From: Acidobacteriota bacterium
GTDB taxonomy: Bacteria; Acidobacteriota; Terriglobia; Terriglobales; Acidobacteriaceae
NCBI GenBank assembly: GCA_021793595.1
Contig: JAJYSL010000003.1
Location: 11,748-75,747, forward strand
Length of the DNA: 64,000 nt
Reading direction: 5' to 3'
Shown here piece by piece: positions 15,154 through 23,891 of the stretch (positions are counted from its first letter, which is position 1; the number at the start of each line of letters is the position of its first letter). The notes under the pieces are model-generated. The model was not told where the DNA came from, made no database searches, and worked only from the letters and a program-made list of their open reading frames with translations. The translations under genes were made by a program, and so were the position numbers.

Positions 15154-17292
15154 ATGGGCGGACTGATTCGAAAACTCATCGAATACCGTGTCATCGTAGT
15201 TGTAATTTTTATTGCCATGCTGCTGGTCGGCGGATATGCGTGTACCCAGCTTGATATTGAGGCCTATCCTGACCCCTCGCCGCCGCTGGTGGAAATCATT
15301 ACGCAAAACCCGGCATGGTCTGCGGAAGAGATGGAGCAACAGGTCACCATTCCCGTGGAAAATGCGGTGTACGGCTCTCCGCATCTTGAACAGGTGCGTT
15401 CTATCAGTATTTTCGGCTTGAGCGATGTGAAGCTGTACTTCAGTTTCGGCAGCGACTATTTCCATGATCGCGAAGAAGTGCTGTATCACTTGCAGACACT
15501 GACGCTGCCCAATAACCTGCAGCCGACGCTCTCGCCCACGTCGCCGATCGGCGAAATTTACCGGTACATCCTTACCGGTCCCGGCTATAGCCTGAACGAA
15601 CTGAAGGCGACGCAAGACTGGCTGGTCACTCGGGAGATCAAGCAGGTTCCGGGGATCATCGACGTGACAACGTTTGGCGGAACGACGCGGCAATACCAGG
15701 TGGTCGTCGATCCCGCAAAACTGTTGGCGCATAACGTCACCCTGACGCAGGTGGTGAATGCGATCCAGAACAGCAATGCCAATGTCGGAGGAGACTATCT
15801 CGCACTCGGCGCGCAAAACGTGAACGTGCGTTCAGTGGGCTTGCTAAAAACCGTCCAGGATATCGAATCCATCGTCGTGGCGGAACGTAACAATGTACCG
15901 GTACTGGTCGGCGATATTGCAACGGTTCGCAAAGGATTTCAGCCGCCGTTAGGGCGTGTGGGGCACAACAACGAGAGCAATGTTGTCGAGGGGATTGTTT
16001 TGCTGCAGAAGGGCGAGCAATCTTTGCCGGCATTGCGGGCGCTGAAGCAGAAGGTTTGGCATTTGAACCATGGCAACCTGCTGCCGCCTGGCATGCAGAT
16101 CAAACCGTATTACGACCGCACCAACCTGATTCACATCACGACGGACACGGTTGAGCACATTATTTTGACAGGATTAATTCTTGTCACGCTGGTGCTCGTA
16201 GTAACGATTGGAGACTTCCGGACTACGCTGCTGACGACCCTGACCATCCCGTTCTCGGTGCTGTTTGCCGTTACTCTGATGGTTTTGACGAACCACTCAG
16301 CCAATCTATTATCGATCGGGGCAATTGACTTCGGCATTCTGGTTCACGCTGCAATCATCGTGCTGGAGAACATCTATCGCAAGCTGACCAATCGGCTGGA
16401 AGGCGAATCGACGGCGGACCTGATTGTTGAAGGCATTAAGCAAGGTGCCACGCCGGTGATCTTTTCGACGACGATCATCCTTACTTCGTTTCTGCCACTG
16501 TTCACGATGGAAGGCGTTCCGGGCAAGATTTTCGCCCCGATGTCGATGACGTACGGCTTTGCGCTGATTGGAGCCTTGATTTATGCCGTCATCTTTGCGC
16601 CGGTACTTGGGTTCATCACAGCTTCAAAAGAGACGACAACCGGGAAAGAGACCTGGCTGATTCGGCACGCGCTGCGGATATATGAACCATGGCTTAAGTT
16701 CTCGCTGAAGTCCTCTCGTGCGGTACTGATTGGCGCCGTGATTCTGATGCTGGTGACGATCTTCGTCTTCCGATTTGTCGGTGGCGAATTTATGCCTGCA
16801 CTGGAAGAGGGCAATTTGTGGATTCGGGCTACGTTGCCGCAGGATATTTCGTTTCCGCAGTCCGTGGCCATTGCAGATTCCATGCGCACCACGCTGGATA
16901 AGTTTCCTGAAGTCAGGCAGACAGTTTCTCAAGTGGGTCGCCCGGATGATGGCACCGACGTGACCACCTTCAACAATGTGGAGATCTACACAGACCTGAA
17001 GCCTGAGAAGGGCTGGCCGGCATATCTGCACGGCAGCAAAGATAAGTTGATTGAGGAGATGCAATCGAAACTGGCCAAGTATCCCGGAGTGGTGCTTGGG
17101 TTTTCGCAGAATATCCAAGACAACGTGGAAGAGGCGATGTCGGGCGTGAAGGGTGAAAACTCTCTGAAATTGTTCGGAGACAATTTCGATACATTGTCGA
17201 CGCTGTCGGAGCAAATCCTGAAGATCATGAAATCCGTGCGGGCGTGCAGGATGCGGGCATCTTTAAGGTCGGCGGCCAGCCGAATCTTCTGA
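15154..17292 (+). CDS. CzcA/CusA-family RND pump, N-terminal part (frameshifted)
   Basis: This frame encodes residues 1-712 of a heavy-metal RND pump that is normally about 1040 residues. TM1 is at residues 12-32. The periplasmic porter domain follows, then TM2-6 (about 335-490) and the second porter domain. The proton-relay helix TM4 contains D392, H398 and E405 at the spacing of the D-D-E triad of CzcA, with His in place of the second Asp. Homology is normal through ILKIMKSV (about 17238), then the frame turns into unrelated sequence and stops at 17292. The rest continues in another frame (17244-18230). A single missing base in the G-rich stretch GTGCGGGCGTGC accounts for this. Confidence 0.85.
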   Translation: MGGLIRKLIEYRVIVVVIFIAMLLVGGYACTQLDIEAYPDPSPPLVEIITQNPAWSAEEMEQQVTIPVENAVYGSPHLEQVRSISIFGLSDVKLYFSFGSDYFHDREEVLYHLQTLTLPNNLQPTLSPTSPIGEIYRYILTGPGYSLNELKATQDWLVTREIKQVPGIIDVTTFGGTTRQYQVVVDPAKLLAHNVTLTQVVNAIQNSNANVGGDYLALGAQNVNVRSVGLLKTVQDIESIVVAERNNVPVLVGDIATVRKGFQPPLGRVGHNNESNVVEGIVLLQKGEQSLPALRALKQKVWHLNHGNLLPPGMQIKPYYDRTNLIHITTDTVEHIILTGLILVTLVLVVTIGDFRTTLLTTLTIPFSVLFAVTLMVLTNHSANLLSIGAIDFGILVHAAIIVLENIYRKLTNRLEGESTADLIVEGIKQGATPVIFSTTIILTSFLPLFTMEGVPGKIFAPMSMTYGFALIGALIYAVIFAPVLGFITASKETTTGKETWLIRHALRIYEPWLKFSLKSSRAVLIGAVILMLVTIFVFRFVGGEFMPALEEGNLWIRATLPQDISFPQSVAIADSMRTTLDKFPEVRQTVSQVGRPDDGTDVTTFNNVEIYTDLKPEKGWPAYLHGSKDKLIEEMQSKLAKYPGVVLGFSQNIQDNVEEAMSGVKGENSLKLFGDNFDTLSTLSEQILKIMKSVRACRMRASLRSAASRIF

Positions 17293-18230
17293 TCCAGATC
17301 GATCGAGCGAAAGCCGCGCGTTACGGATTGGCGGCGCAGGACATCAACAACGCGATTCAGGCAGCGGTGGGCGGCGCGCCGATCACACAAATGATTCTTG
17401 GAGATCGTCGCTTCGATCTGGTGGTTCGCTATCCCCTGGCGGATCGGAACAATCCGGATGTCATCCGAAAAATTCTGCTGCCCGCGCCCGATGGCAACAT
17501 GGTTCCTTTGGGAGAAGTCGCCGATGTGACGGTTCGCGACGGGGCATTTGCGATTTACAGAGAAGGCGGACGGCGGTATGTTCCCATCAAATTCAGTGTT
17601 CGCGGTCGCGACCTGCAAAGCACAATTCAAGATCTGCAGGCGCGGTTGCAACAACAGGTCAAACTGCCGACGGGCTATGAGTATGCATGGGCGGGTGAAT
17701 TCGAAAGCCTGCAGGCCGAGCTTCACCGCCTGGCATTTATAGTTCCCGTGAGCCTGATCATCATTCTTGGGCTGCTGTACGTATTGTTCCTTTCTGTCCG
17801 AGACGCCCTGATTGTTATGGCGGTGATTCCGTTCGGAATGATTGGCGGCATCTTTTCGCTGCTGATCACACATACTCCTTTCAGCATTTCGGCGGCGGTT
17901 GGGTTTACCTCCGTGCTGGGGCTCAATACGCTGGGAACTGTTGTGTTCTTGCGTGGGGTGCGACACATGCAATATGAACTTGGTGAGCAGATGGGATTGC
18001 TGCAGGGTTGTCTGGTGGAAATGCGGCCGGTGGTGATGGCCTGCATGGCCGCCGGGCTGGGACTACTGCCGGCAGCGCTCTCCAACGGGATTGGCGCCCA
18101 GGCCCAGCAGCCGCTGGCGCGAGTTGTTGTGGGCGGTATGGCGACGACCTTGTTCTCGGTACTTTTTATTACGCCCTTGCTGGCCCGTCACCTGCCGGGA
18201 GAGCCCCCGAAGGAGAACACCGAAAACTGA
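17244..18230 (+). CDS. CzcA/CusA-family RND pump, C-terminal part (frameshifted)
   Basis: This frame resumes the pump exactly where the upstream one fails: (G)VQDAGIFKVGGQPNLLIQIDRAKAARYGL matches the docking and porter region that follows the break in intact CzcA proteins. It then runs through TM7-12 (about residues 160-320 of this part) to a normal C-terminus. Together the two parts make one full pump of the usual length. No ribosome-binding site precedes the GTG at 17244, so separate translation is unlikely. Either the gene is a recent pseudogene or the base is a sequencing error. Codon use and conservation have not decayed, which favours a very recent or artefactual change. Confidence 0.8.
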   Translation: MQDAGIFKVGGQPNLLIQIDRAKAARYGLAAQDINNAIQAAVGGAPITQMILGDRRFDLVVRYPLADRNNPDVIRKILLPAPDGNMVPLGEVADVTVRDGAFAIYREGGRRYVPIKFSVRGRDLQSTIQDLQARLQQQVKLPTGYEYAWAGEFESLQAELHRLAFIVPVSLIIILGLLYVLFLSVRDALIVMAVIPFGMIGGIFSLLITHTPFSISAAVGFTSVLGLNTLGTVVFLRGVRHMQYELGEQMGLLQGCLVEMRPVVMACMAAGLGLLPAALSNGIGAQAQQPLARVVVGGMATTLFSVLFITPLLARHLPGEPPKENTEN

Positions 18231-18355
18231 AGTTGTGCGTGGAAAGATTGAAGGGCAATGTGCATGACGCATTGACTGTGGAGCGTTCTCGGCGGCGCAG
18301 GCGAGCCGGTCTGCTTATACTTGGTGAAGCTTGACCCAGATGTGGCGAGACCACC

Positions 18356-19678
18356 ATGACATTATCAAATCCCTCACTCGCTGCAAACGATCCCATACAT
18401 ACAGCACTGGATCTGAAGCGAATTTATCGCCGCATCACGCTGCGGCTGATTCCGTTTCTGATGTTGCTGTATCTGGTCACGTTTCTGAATCGCGTGAATG
18501 TCAGCTTCGCGGCACTTACCATGAACAGCGACCTGGGTCTGAGCAACACGCTGTTCGGTATTGGAGCGGGAATTTTCTTTGTGGGCTATGTCCCATTTGA
18601 GGTGCCCAGCAACTTTATGCTGGCAAAGGTCGGCGCGCGGCTGTGGCTGACGGTATTGCTGGTGCTGATGGGGTTGGTGTCGGTCGGGTTCGCTTTCGTG
18701 CACACCAGCACCTCCTACATGGTGATGCGCTTTCTGCTGGGAGCGGCGGAGTCCGGATTTTTTCCCGGCGTGGTGCTTTATCTCACTTTCTGGCTGCCTG
18801 CCTCGGTGCGCGGTGGGCTCATGTCGCTGTTTATTGTGTCGATTCCACTCTCGACGGTGGTGGGTGCGCCGTTGTCAATGGCCATCCTGAAGATGAACGG
18901 CATCGCTGGTCTGAGAGGCTGGCAGTGGTTGTTTGTTCTGGAAGGCGGACTCGCCATTGTTGTCGGCCTGATGATTCCGAAAATCCTCGCTGACTCGCCG
19001 AAGAAAGCGAACTGGCTGTCGTCGCAAGAATCGAGCTGGCTGGTTTCTGCCATTTCCGCTGAATCGCGACCGACGACGGCGCATGGCTCCTGGATCCATT
19101 TGTTGCGCAGTCGCACCGTGCTTGGCTTCGCGCTTGGCTATTTCATTTTGATGATTGGTCTCTACGGTCTGGGCTTCTGGATTCCGCGCATCCTCACGTC
19201 GCAAGGGCTGCCGATGGCGCAGACAGGATGGATGACCGCTCTTCCCTACGTGATTGCCACGGCGGTGATGGTATTGTGGTCGCGGCATTCCGACAGTTCC
19301 GGCGAGCGCCGGTGGCATATCGTGCTGGCGTTTCTGGCGGCGGCGCTTGGAATGTACATCGCATCCGTTACCCATGTAGTCGCGGTCAGCGTGGCAGGGT
19401 TTTCCATCGCGGCATCAGGTATTTGCTCCGCCATGCCGCTATTCTGGGTTGCCGCGACAGAACATCTAGGAGAAAACGGCGTCGCCGGAATCGCGCTTAT
19501 CAATGCGATCGGCTGTCTTGGTGGATTCTTCGGTCCGTTCTGGATGGGCTGGCTGGTGGACCGCACACATTTCTTTTCGGCTGGCTTGTTGGCTGCGGCG
19601 GTCACGCTGGCCCTCGGTGCTGCGTTGATGTATGGATTAAACCGACCGACTCCAGTCGCGACCGAGGTGAAAGTCTAG
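18356..19678 (+). CDS. MFS transporter, anion:cation symporter (ACS) family
   Basis: The 440-residue protein has twelve predicted membrane helices and the layout of ACS carriers (tartrate, hydroxyphenylacetate and hexuronate permeases). After a short cytoplasmic leader come RLIPFLMLLYLVTFLNRVNVSFA in TM1, GIGAGIFFVGYVPFEVPSN in TM2 and RFLLGAAESGFFPGVVLYL in TM4. The substrate is probably a small carboxylate taken up with protons. I cannot define it. The ATG at 18356 follows a 125-base gap after the efflux operon. A TATACT box at 18316-18321 could be its -10 element, but no -35 is obvious. Confidence 0.88.
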   Translation: MTLSNPSLAANDPIHTALDLKRIYRRITLRLIPFLMLLYLVTFLNRVNVSFAALTMNSDLGLSNTLFGIGAGIFFVGYVPFEVPSNFMLAKVGARLWLTVLLVLMGLVSVGFAFVHTSTSYMVMRFLLGAAESGFFPGVVLYLTFWLPASVRGGLMSLFIVSIPLSTVVGAPLSMAILKMNGIAGLRGWQWLFVLEGGLAIVVGLMIPKILADSPKKANWLSSQESSWLVSAISAESRPTTAHGSWIHLLRSRTVLGFALGYFILMIGLYGLGFWIPRILTSQGLPMAQTGWMTALPYVIATAVMVLWSRHSDSSGERRWHIVLAFLAAALGMYIASVTHVVAVSVAGFSIAASGICSAMPLFWVAATEHLGENGVAGIALINAIGCLGGFFGPFWMGWLVDRTHFFSAGLLAAAVTLALGAALMYGLNRPTPVATEVKV

Positions 19679-19712
19679 GAAAAATTCCAGGGACATGTGT
19701 AAGCGACTGTGC

Positions 19713-20591
19713 TCAGGATTTGCTGGCGGCTAGTGTGAGAATCAATGTTTGCGGCTGACGGTCGCGCATAATTTGAAGCTTGATGGCCGCCTTCTTATTT
19801 CGCCGTAGCGCATGGTTCCATCTACTGCGGGAGGTCATGGGCACATCGTCGGCCTCGCAGATCACATCTCCTGCCCGCACTCCGGAGCGGAGGCCGGGGC
19901 TGTTGGGATCGATACTCTTTACCAGTAACCCTGTCGAGTTTTTCAGGCCGAAATAACGCGCCAGTTGCGGATTTAAAACATCCAGCGTAATGCCGGTATA
20001 CGGAGGCGTGCCGGGAATATAGCTCATCAGGCCGCCATTGGAGCTGAAGGTCTTTCCGATTTCGGAAGAGGCTTCGCCAAAAAATCCGCTGGGCGGCGGA
20101 GGTTGAACAGGGTCTTGAGCAGCCATCTGCGCGCTGGGGTCGGGAACAGTGTAGTGCTTCGACCAGGCTTCCTTCTCCACCCTATCGCGATCCGCCAGCA
20201 CGACGGTCATTTTCATGGGCTTGCCGTCGCGGACGATATCCAGTACCACGGATTGTCCCGGATTCATCTTGTGGAGCGCATCAGTCAGACCCTCGGCGCT
20301 CTCGGCTTTTTCCCCAGCGAACTTCACGATCACATCATTTGCATGTAGCCCGGCTTTTCCCGCTGGTGCATCGTGATCTACTGCGGCGATCTCTACCCCT
20401 TCATTCGAAGCCAGATGAAGTTTTTGTCTTTGCTGCTTGGTCAGGTTTTCAAAATCTACGCCAAGGTAGCCGCCGTGATGATGAGAACTGTTCATCCCTA
20501 CCATCGGTTCCATGGGGCGCGTGCCAGCTGCAGCCGGCAAGACCAGCAGGGCAAGGCAGGCAAGATTCCATGGGAACGATCGATGTTTCAT
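19713..20591 (-). CDS. Exported protein with two PDZ domains
   Basis: The 292-residue product has a signal peptide (residues 1-23, ending AAAG). PDZ domain 1 spans about residues 40-130 (GYLGVDFENL, HDAPAGKAGLHANDVIVKFAGE) and PDZ domain 2 about 195-290 (YTGITLDVL, NSPGLRSGVRAGDVICEADD). No protease domain is fused, so it probably acts as a periplasmic scaffold or substrate-recognition partner. It is the third gene of a minus-strand group after the sigma and anti-sigma genes, separated by 211 bases. PDZ proteins such as DegS and RseP sense envelope stress in comparable operons, so a link to anti-sigma control is a reasonable inference. Confidence 0.85.
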   Translation of the reverse strand: MKHRSFPWNLACLALLVLPAAAGTRPMEPMVGMNSSHHHGGYLGVDFENLTKQQRQKLHLASNEGVEIAAVDHDAPAGKAGLHANDVIVKFAGEKAESAEGLTDALHKMNPGQSVVLDIVRDGKPMKMTVVLADRDRVEKEAWSKHYTVPDPSAQMAAQDPVQPPPPSGFFGEASSEIGKTFSSNGGLMSYIPGTPPYTGITLDVLNPQLARYFGLKNSTGLLVKSIDPNSPGLRSGVRAGDVICEADDVPMTSRSRWNHALRRNKKAAIKLQIMRDRQPQTLILTLAASKS

Positions 20592-20802
20592 AGATTCACT
20601 TTTGTGGCTCAGTGAGCGTGGGCAGCTACATGTTCATCCGACCCGCAACCCAGCCCCGCGCCTTACTGTATCAGGACGTTGCATTGCAGCGAACCCATTC
20701 CCGGCATTCGGAACGTTCAGTGAACCCACCGGGTCAACTCCTCGCGCATACGGTCGGGCGTTCGATTTCTGCCTCCTCGGATCCGCGTTGAGTCGGGCGC
20801 GA

Positions 20803-21771
20803 TTACTCCGTGGGGGGACTTGCCTGCAGTACTTTGAGCGAAGCTTCGCGAATGGCCGGATTGTCATCTCCCGAGGAAACGGTTTGCAATACCACCCGCA
20901 CACTGCTATCCGCCTGGACTGGCTCCAGCATCTGCAAGGCCTGGCCGCGCACCGCCTGACTGGGATCATGCATCAGCGATTCGAGCACCGCGTCTCGCAC
21001 TCGAACATCCTGGCCCACATACGGCTTGAGCCCTTCCAGCGCTTTCAGTCGCACCACAGGGTCGCGATCATAGCGTAAGGCCACCATCATCGCGGTCCGC
21101 ACCGGTCCATCTTCACAGAAGTGACCCGCCTTGCATTGCGCCGCCAACAGTGCGACAGAATTGCTTTGCACAGTTGGATCGACAGCATTCTGCGTGGCCA
21201 TCAGCAGCAGCTTCTGCACTTCAGGGTCGTCGATCGAACCCTCGACCGTGGCAGGCACCATGGTGTTGAAGTGGACCTCCACCATGTTGGTATTCGGGTG
21301 TTGCACAATCTCACTTACGTTATAGACCGACGGAGCCGCAGTGCTTACCGCGGGCGTGGCTACAGCGGCTCGCTGCGCGGCAGGGGGGTGCTCCAACGAA
21401 TGCTTCCAGTAGTGTCCGGCTGAGGCTCCAATACCCAGGCCCACCAAGGCGACGGCCATCGCCATACCGGGCGCGGCCTGCAACTGGGCAAGCAACCCCT
21501 GCCATCCGATTTCAAATCGCATCCACAAGCTGGCAGGGGGTAACAGATCTAATGCATCGTCCAGCCGGACTCGACTTTGAGCGAGGAGGTTGGGGGAGGG
21601 TTCCTCGACCGGCGTTAGAGACATTGTCTGTCGAAGCGCCTGGTAGGCTTGCAACTCACCGCGGCAAAATTCACAACCCGCCATGTGTAGTTCCAAGCTG
21701 TGACTGTGTTCATCGGATAACTCGCCATAGATGTATGGCACAATCAACTGTTGTGCGTGATCGCATTTCAC
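20803..21771 (-). CDS. Anti-sigma factor: zinc-finger domain, membrane segment and HEAT repeats
   Basis: The 322-residue protein starts with a zf-HC2 anti-sigma domain (CDHAQQLIVPYIYGELS then H-x-x-x-C-x-x-C in LHMAGCEFC, residues 29-36). A single transmembrane segment lies near residues 102-122 (MAMAVALVGLGIGASAG). The C-terminal half (about 180-320) consists of HEAT-like helical repeats (DPVVRLKALEGLKPYV, DPSQAVRGQALQML, NPAIREASLKVL). The N-terminus would bind the sigma factor encoded 45 bases upstream, and the repeats would lie in the periplasm as a binding platform. Zinc and signal-driven proteolysis are known release mechanisms in this family. The signal here is unknown. Confidence 0.87.
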   Translation of the reverse strand: MKCDHAQQLIVPYIYGELSDEHSHSLELHMAGCEFCRGELQAYQALRQTMSLTPVEEPSPNLLAQSRVRLDDALDLLPPASLWMRFEIGWQGLLAQLQAAPGMAMAVALVGLGIGASAGHYWKHSLEHPPAAQRAAVATPAVSTAAPSVYNVSEIVQHPNTNMVEVHFNTMVPATVEGSIDDPEVQKLLLMATQNAVDPTVQSNSVALLAAQCKAGHFCEDGPVRTAMMVALRYDRDPVVRLKALEGLKPYVGQDVRVRDAVLESLMHDPSQAVRGQALQMLEPVQADSSVRVVLQTVSSGDDNPAIREASLKVLQASPPTE

Positions 21772-21816
21772 GGCCTGCTCCTAGAATTGAAAAAGTACAT
21801 CATTCTTTACCGTCTT

Positions 21817-22506
21817 TTATCGAACGACTGACAACTGTGTCCGCAGTTTTCGGGTAGCACGAAAGAGGGTGTTCTTCGCTGTCTCTTCCGTTGTGTTTAA
21901 CATCTCGCCAATGGTTCGCAGCCGCAGACCCTGGTAATGTTTCAGCTCAAATACAGTGCGCTCGCGTGGAGTCAAGGTCGCCAACGCCGTTTGAATTTTC
22001 TCCGCCAATATTTTTCGATCGAGTTCCCGCCCAGGATTGGCCATGGCGCGATCATCCGACACATTGATCATGGTGTCGCGCTCCTCGCCGGTGGCGTCGA
22101 CGATCACTGCCGGATCTTCGCGACGTGTTTTGCGGCGGCGCAGAAGGTCCAGGCAAAGATTGGTGACGATGCGATAGATCCAGGTATAGAAGGAGCACTC
22201 GAAGCGAAAACTTCCGATGTGTCGATAGGCCTTCAGGAACGCTTCCTGATGGATGTCTTGCGCATCCTGTTCCGAGCCGGTCAGGTGCAGCGCCAGACGC
22301 AACACGGCCTGGTCGTACTGGCGCACCAAAGCATCGAAGGCTTCACGAGAGCCTTTTTGAGCCTCGCGGATGAGTTCCGCGTCCTGCAGCCGTGCTGAAC
22401 TTTCGGCGTACATCCTTTGTTTCGATTGTATCCGTGGGGGCGCAGTTCGGCTTTGTGGGGAAGAAAAGCTGCCTGGCATAAGGACGGCGAATCGTTGCGG
22501 CTCCAT
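21817..22506 (-). CDS. ECF-type RNA polymerase sigma factor
   Basis: The sigma-70-family protein has region 2 (FDALVRQYDQAVLRLALHLTGSEQDAQDIHQEAFLKAYRH, aromatic-rich DNA-melting part SFYTWIYRI) and region 4 (LTPRERTVFELKHYQGLRLRTIGEMLN, helix-turn-helix). Region 3 is absent, as in RpoE/SigW-like factors. The start is uncertain: the frame is open to 22650. ATG at 22506 has GGAG nine bases upstream, while ATG at 22413 begins right at the conserved domain. It is followed 45 bases later by its likely anti-sigma gene. It would direct a small regulon, probably envelope stress, and likely its own operon. It is divergent from the RNase HI gene. Confidence 0.88.
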   Translation of the reverse strand: MEPQRFAVLMPGSFSSPQSRTAPPRIQSKQRMYAESSARLQDAELIREAQKGSREAFDALVRQYDQAVLRLALHLTGSEQDAQDIHQEAFLKAYRHIGSFRFECSFYTWIYRIVTNLCLDLLRRRKTRREDPAVIVDATGEERDTMINVSDDRAMANPGRELDRKILAEKIQTALATLTPRERTVFELKHYQGLRLRTIGEMLNTTEETAKNTLFRATRKLRTQLSVVR

Positions 22507-22715
22507 CGAGTATGTCTCCATCCGTTTTGACGGCAATTTTCGCCAAAGGTGAGCCGATCCAGCATTTTGGGGCCCGCCGGGGAGGTGAGGAGGCACCGCG
22601 CGCCGCCGTTCTCCTTTTTTTGCTGTGGTTTGCGCCGGGGTGGCTGGCATACCCCTGGAAAGAGGGCTTTTGGCGCGAGAAGATGGCGCGTCGATTTTGC
22701 TCTACACTTGGCTTC

Positions 22716-23384
22716 ATGACTCCTGTTTCCCATCGACCTTCCGGGGATGGCCAATCCTCATTTTTTTCAAATGATTCCGCCCGCAAGCCCGCCGTCGGCA
22801 ACTGGGTGGTTGCTTATACCGATGGTGGATCGCGGGGCAACCCTGGCCCATCCGGCTATGGGGTGGTGATTCTGGGGGAAGACGGGAGCGTTCTGGGCGA
22901 ACTGAGCGAATTCCTGGGGATGCGGACGAATAATGTTGCAGAATATTCCGGCCTGCTGGCGGCGCTGGAATTTGCGCTGGCCAAGGGGCATCCACGTTTG
23001 CGCGTGGTTTCAGACTCGGAACTCATGGTGAAGCAGATTCGCGGTCAATATCGCGTGCAGAGCCCGGACCTGCGTCCGCTGTACGAGGAAGCCAAGCGGC
23101 GCATTGCCAAGCTGGAGGCGTTCCAGATTGAACATGTGCTGCGCGGCAAGAACAAGAAAGCCGATGAGCTGGCGAATCAGGCCATGGATCGAGGCATGCG
23201 GCGAAAGCCGGAAGTGAAGGCTGGTGTTTCCAGTTCGCCCACTTCGCCGATTGCCGCAGAAGCGCCGCCGGTCCGACCGCTGCGCGGAATCGTGAAAGAG
23301 GGAAGAATCAAGCTGCTGGAAGGATCGATTCCGGAGGGAACTATCGTGGTGGTCATGCCGGAAAAAGCGTTGGGACGGAGGTAG
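22716..23384 (+). CDS. RNase HI-like ribonuclease with C-terminal antitoxin-like segment
   Basis: The 222-residue protein contains an RNase H fold (about residues 28-160) with the full acidic set: D in AYTDGGSRGNPG, E in NNVAEYSGLLAALEFAL, D in VVSDSELMVKQIRG, and D in KNKKADELANQAMD. It should cut RNA in RNA-DNA hybrids. Beyond the domain is a 25-residue Ser/Pro-rich linker and a 35-residue segment (RGIVKEGRIKLLEG, IPEGTIVVVMPEK) that reads like the small beta proteins of the DUF104/AbrB-like antitoxin type. The ATG at 22716 is chosen because the upstream open frame looks non-coding. No strong ribosome-binding site is seen. Confidence 0.85.
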   Translation: MTPVSHRPSGDGQSSFFSNDSARKPAVGNWVVAYTDGGSRGNPGPSGYGVVILGEDGSVLGELSEFLGMRTNNVAEYSGLLAALEFALAKGHPRLRVVSDSELMVKQIRGQYRVQSPDLRPLYEEAKRRIAKLEAFQIEHVLRGKNKKADELANQAMDRGMRRKPEVKAGVSSSPTSPIAAEAPPVRPLRGIVKEGRIKLLEGSIPEGTIVVVMPEKALGRR

Positions 23385-23419
23385 GGCCACGCAGCGGATA
23401 CCCAAAAAGCTGGACCGCT

Positions 23420-23782
23420 TTAACTTTGATGGGGCAATGCAGTCTTCAAACTTTGGACGGCAGTCTCAGGATCAGCTACCTCGACGATGAGTTGTTGATA
23501 CTTCTCATTCCGCAGATCAATGACGATTGTTTTGTCGGGGTGGTGAACATCCCAGAATACCCGCTTACCATCTTGATAAAACGTGCCTGCGGTAATCACT
23601 CCGGGGAGATTGGTTCCGGGCATTTTCAAACCATGCCACCAGCCGCGCGCCATCTCGGGGTCAGCCCGAACGCCGGCGATGTGGAGAAGGGGGATTTCAA
23701 GCCTGCCCTTAAAAGCCCACAATTCATCGAGGCCTTGAACATGCAGAACCAATTTGCCGTCCGTCACAGATAAATCAACCAT
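23420..23782 (-). CDS. Unknown protein, possible PH-like fold (120 aa)
   Basis: The 120-residue protein begins with antiparallel strands (VDLSVTDGKLVLHVQG, LEIPLLHIAGVRAD) and ends with KTIVIDLRNEKYQQLIVEVADPETAVQSLKTAL. This strand-rich layout with a final helix recalls bacterial PH-like domains. There is no signal peptide. GGAGAG seven bases before the ATG at 23782 selects this start over the ATG at 23797. A conserved Trp/His stretch (RGWWHGLKMPG, FWDVHHPDK) lies in the centre. I do not know its function. It converges with the RNase HI gene. Confidence 0.7.
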   Translation of the reverse strand: MVDLSVTDGKLVLHVQGLDELWAFKGRLEIPLLHIAGVRADPEMARGWWHGLKMPGTNLPGVITAGTFYQDGKRVFWDVHHPDKTIVIDLRNEKYQQLIVEVADPETAVQSLKTALPHQS

Positions 23783-23891
23783 GAAACATCTCTCCAAAGT
23801 TTAACGGCCTGTGGTGAGCCCCCATGTACTTCAGATCAGCATATGGTCTGGTGACCTGGGGATTTGTGGGTCTATGTAAGAGATCGGCATA

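Noticed and set aside
17230..17250. Programmed -1 frameshifting in the RND pump gene
   Set aside because: There is no X-XXY-YYZ slippery heptamer and no clear downstream pseudoknot, and RND pumps are not known to use recoding. Mutation or a sequencing error is more likely.
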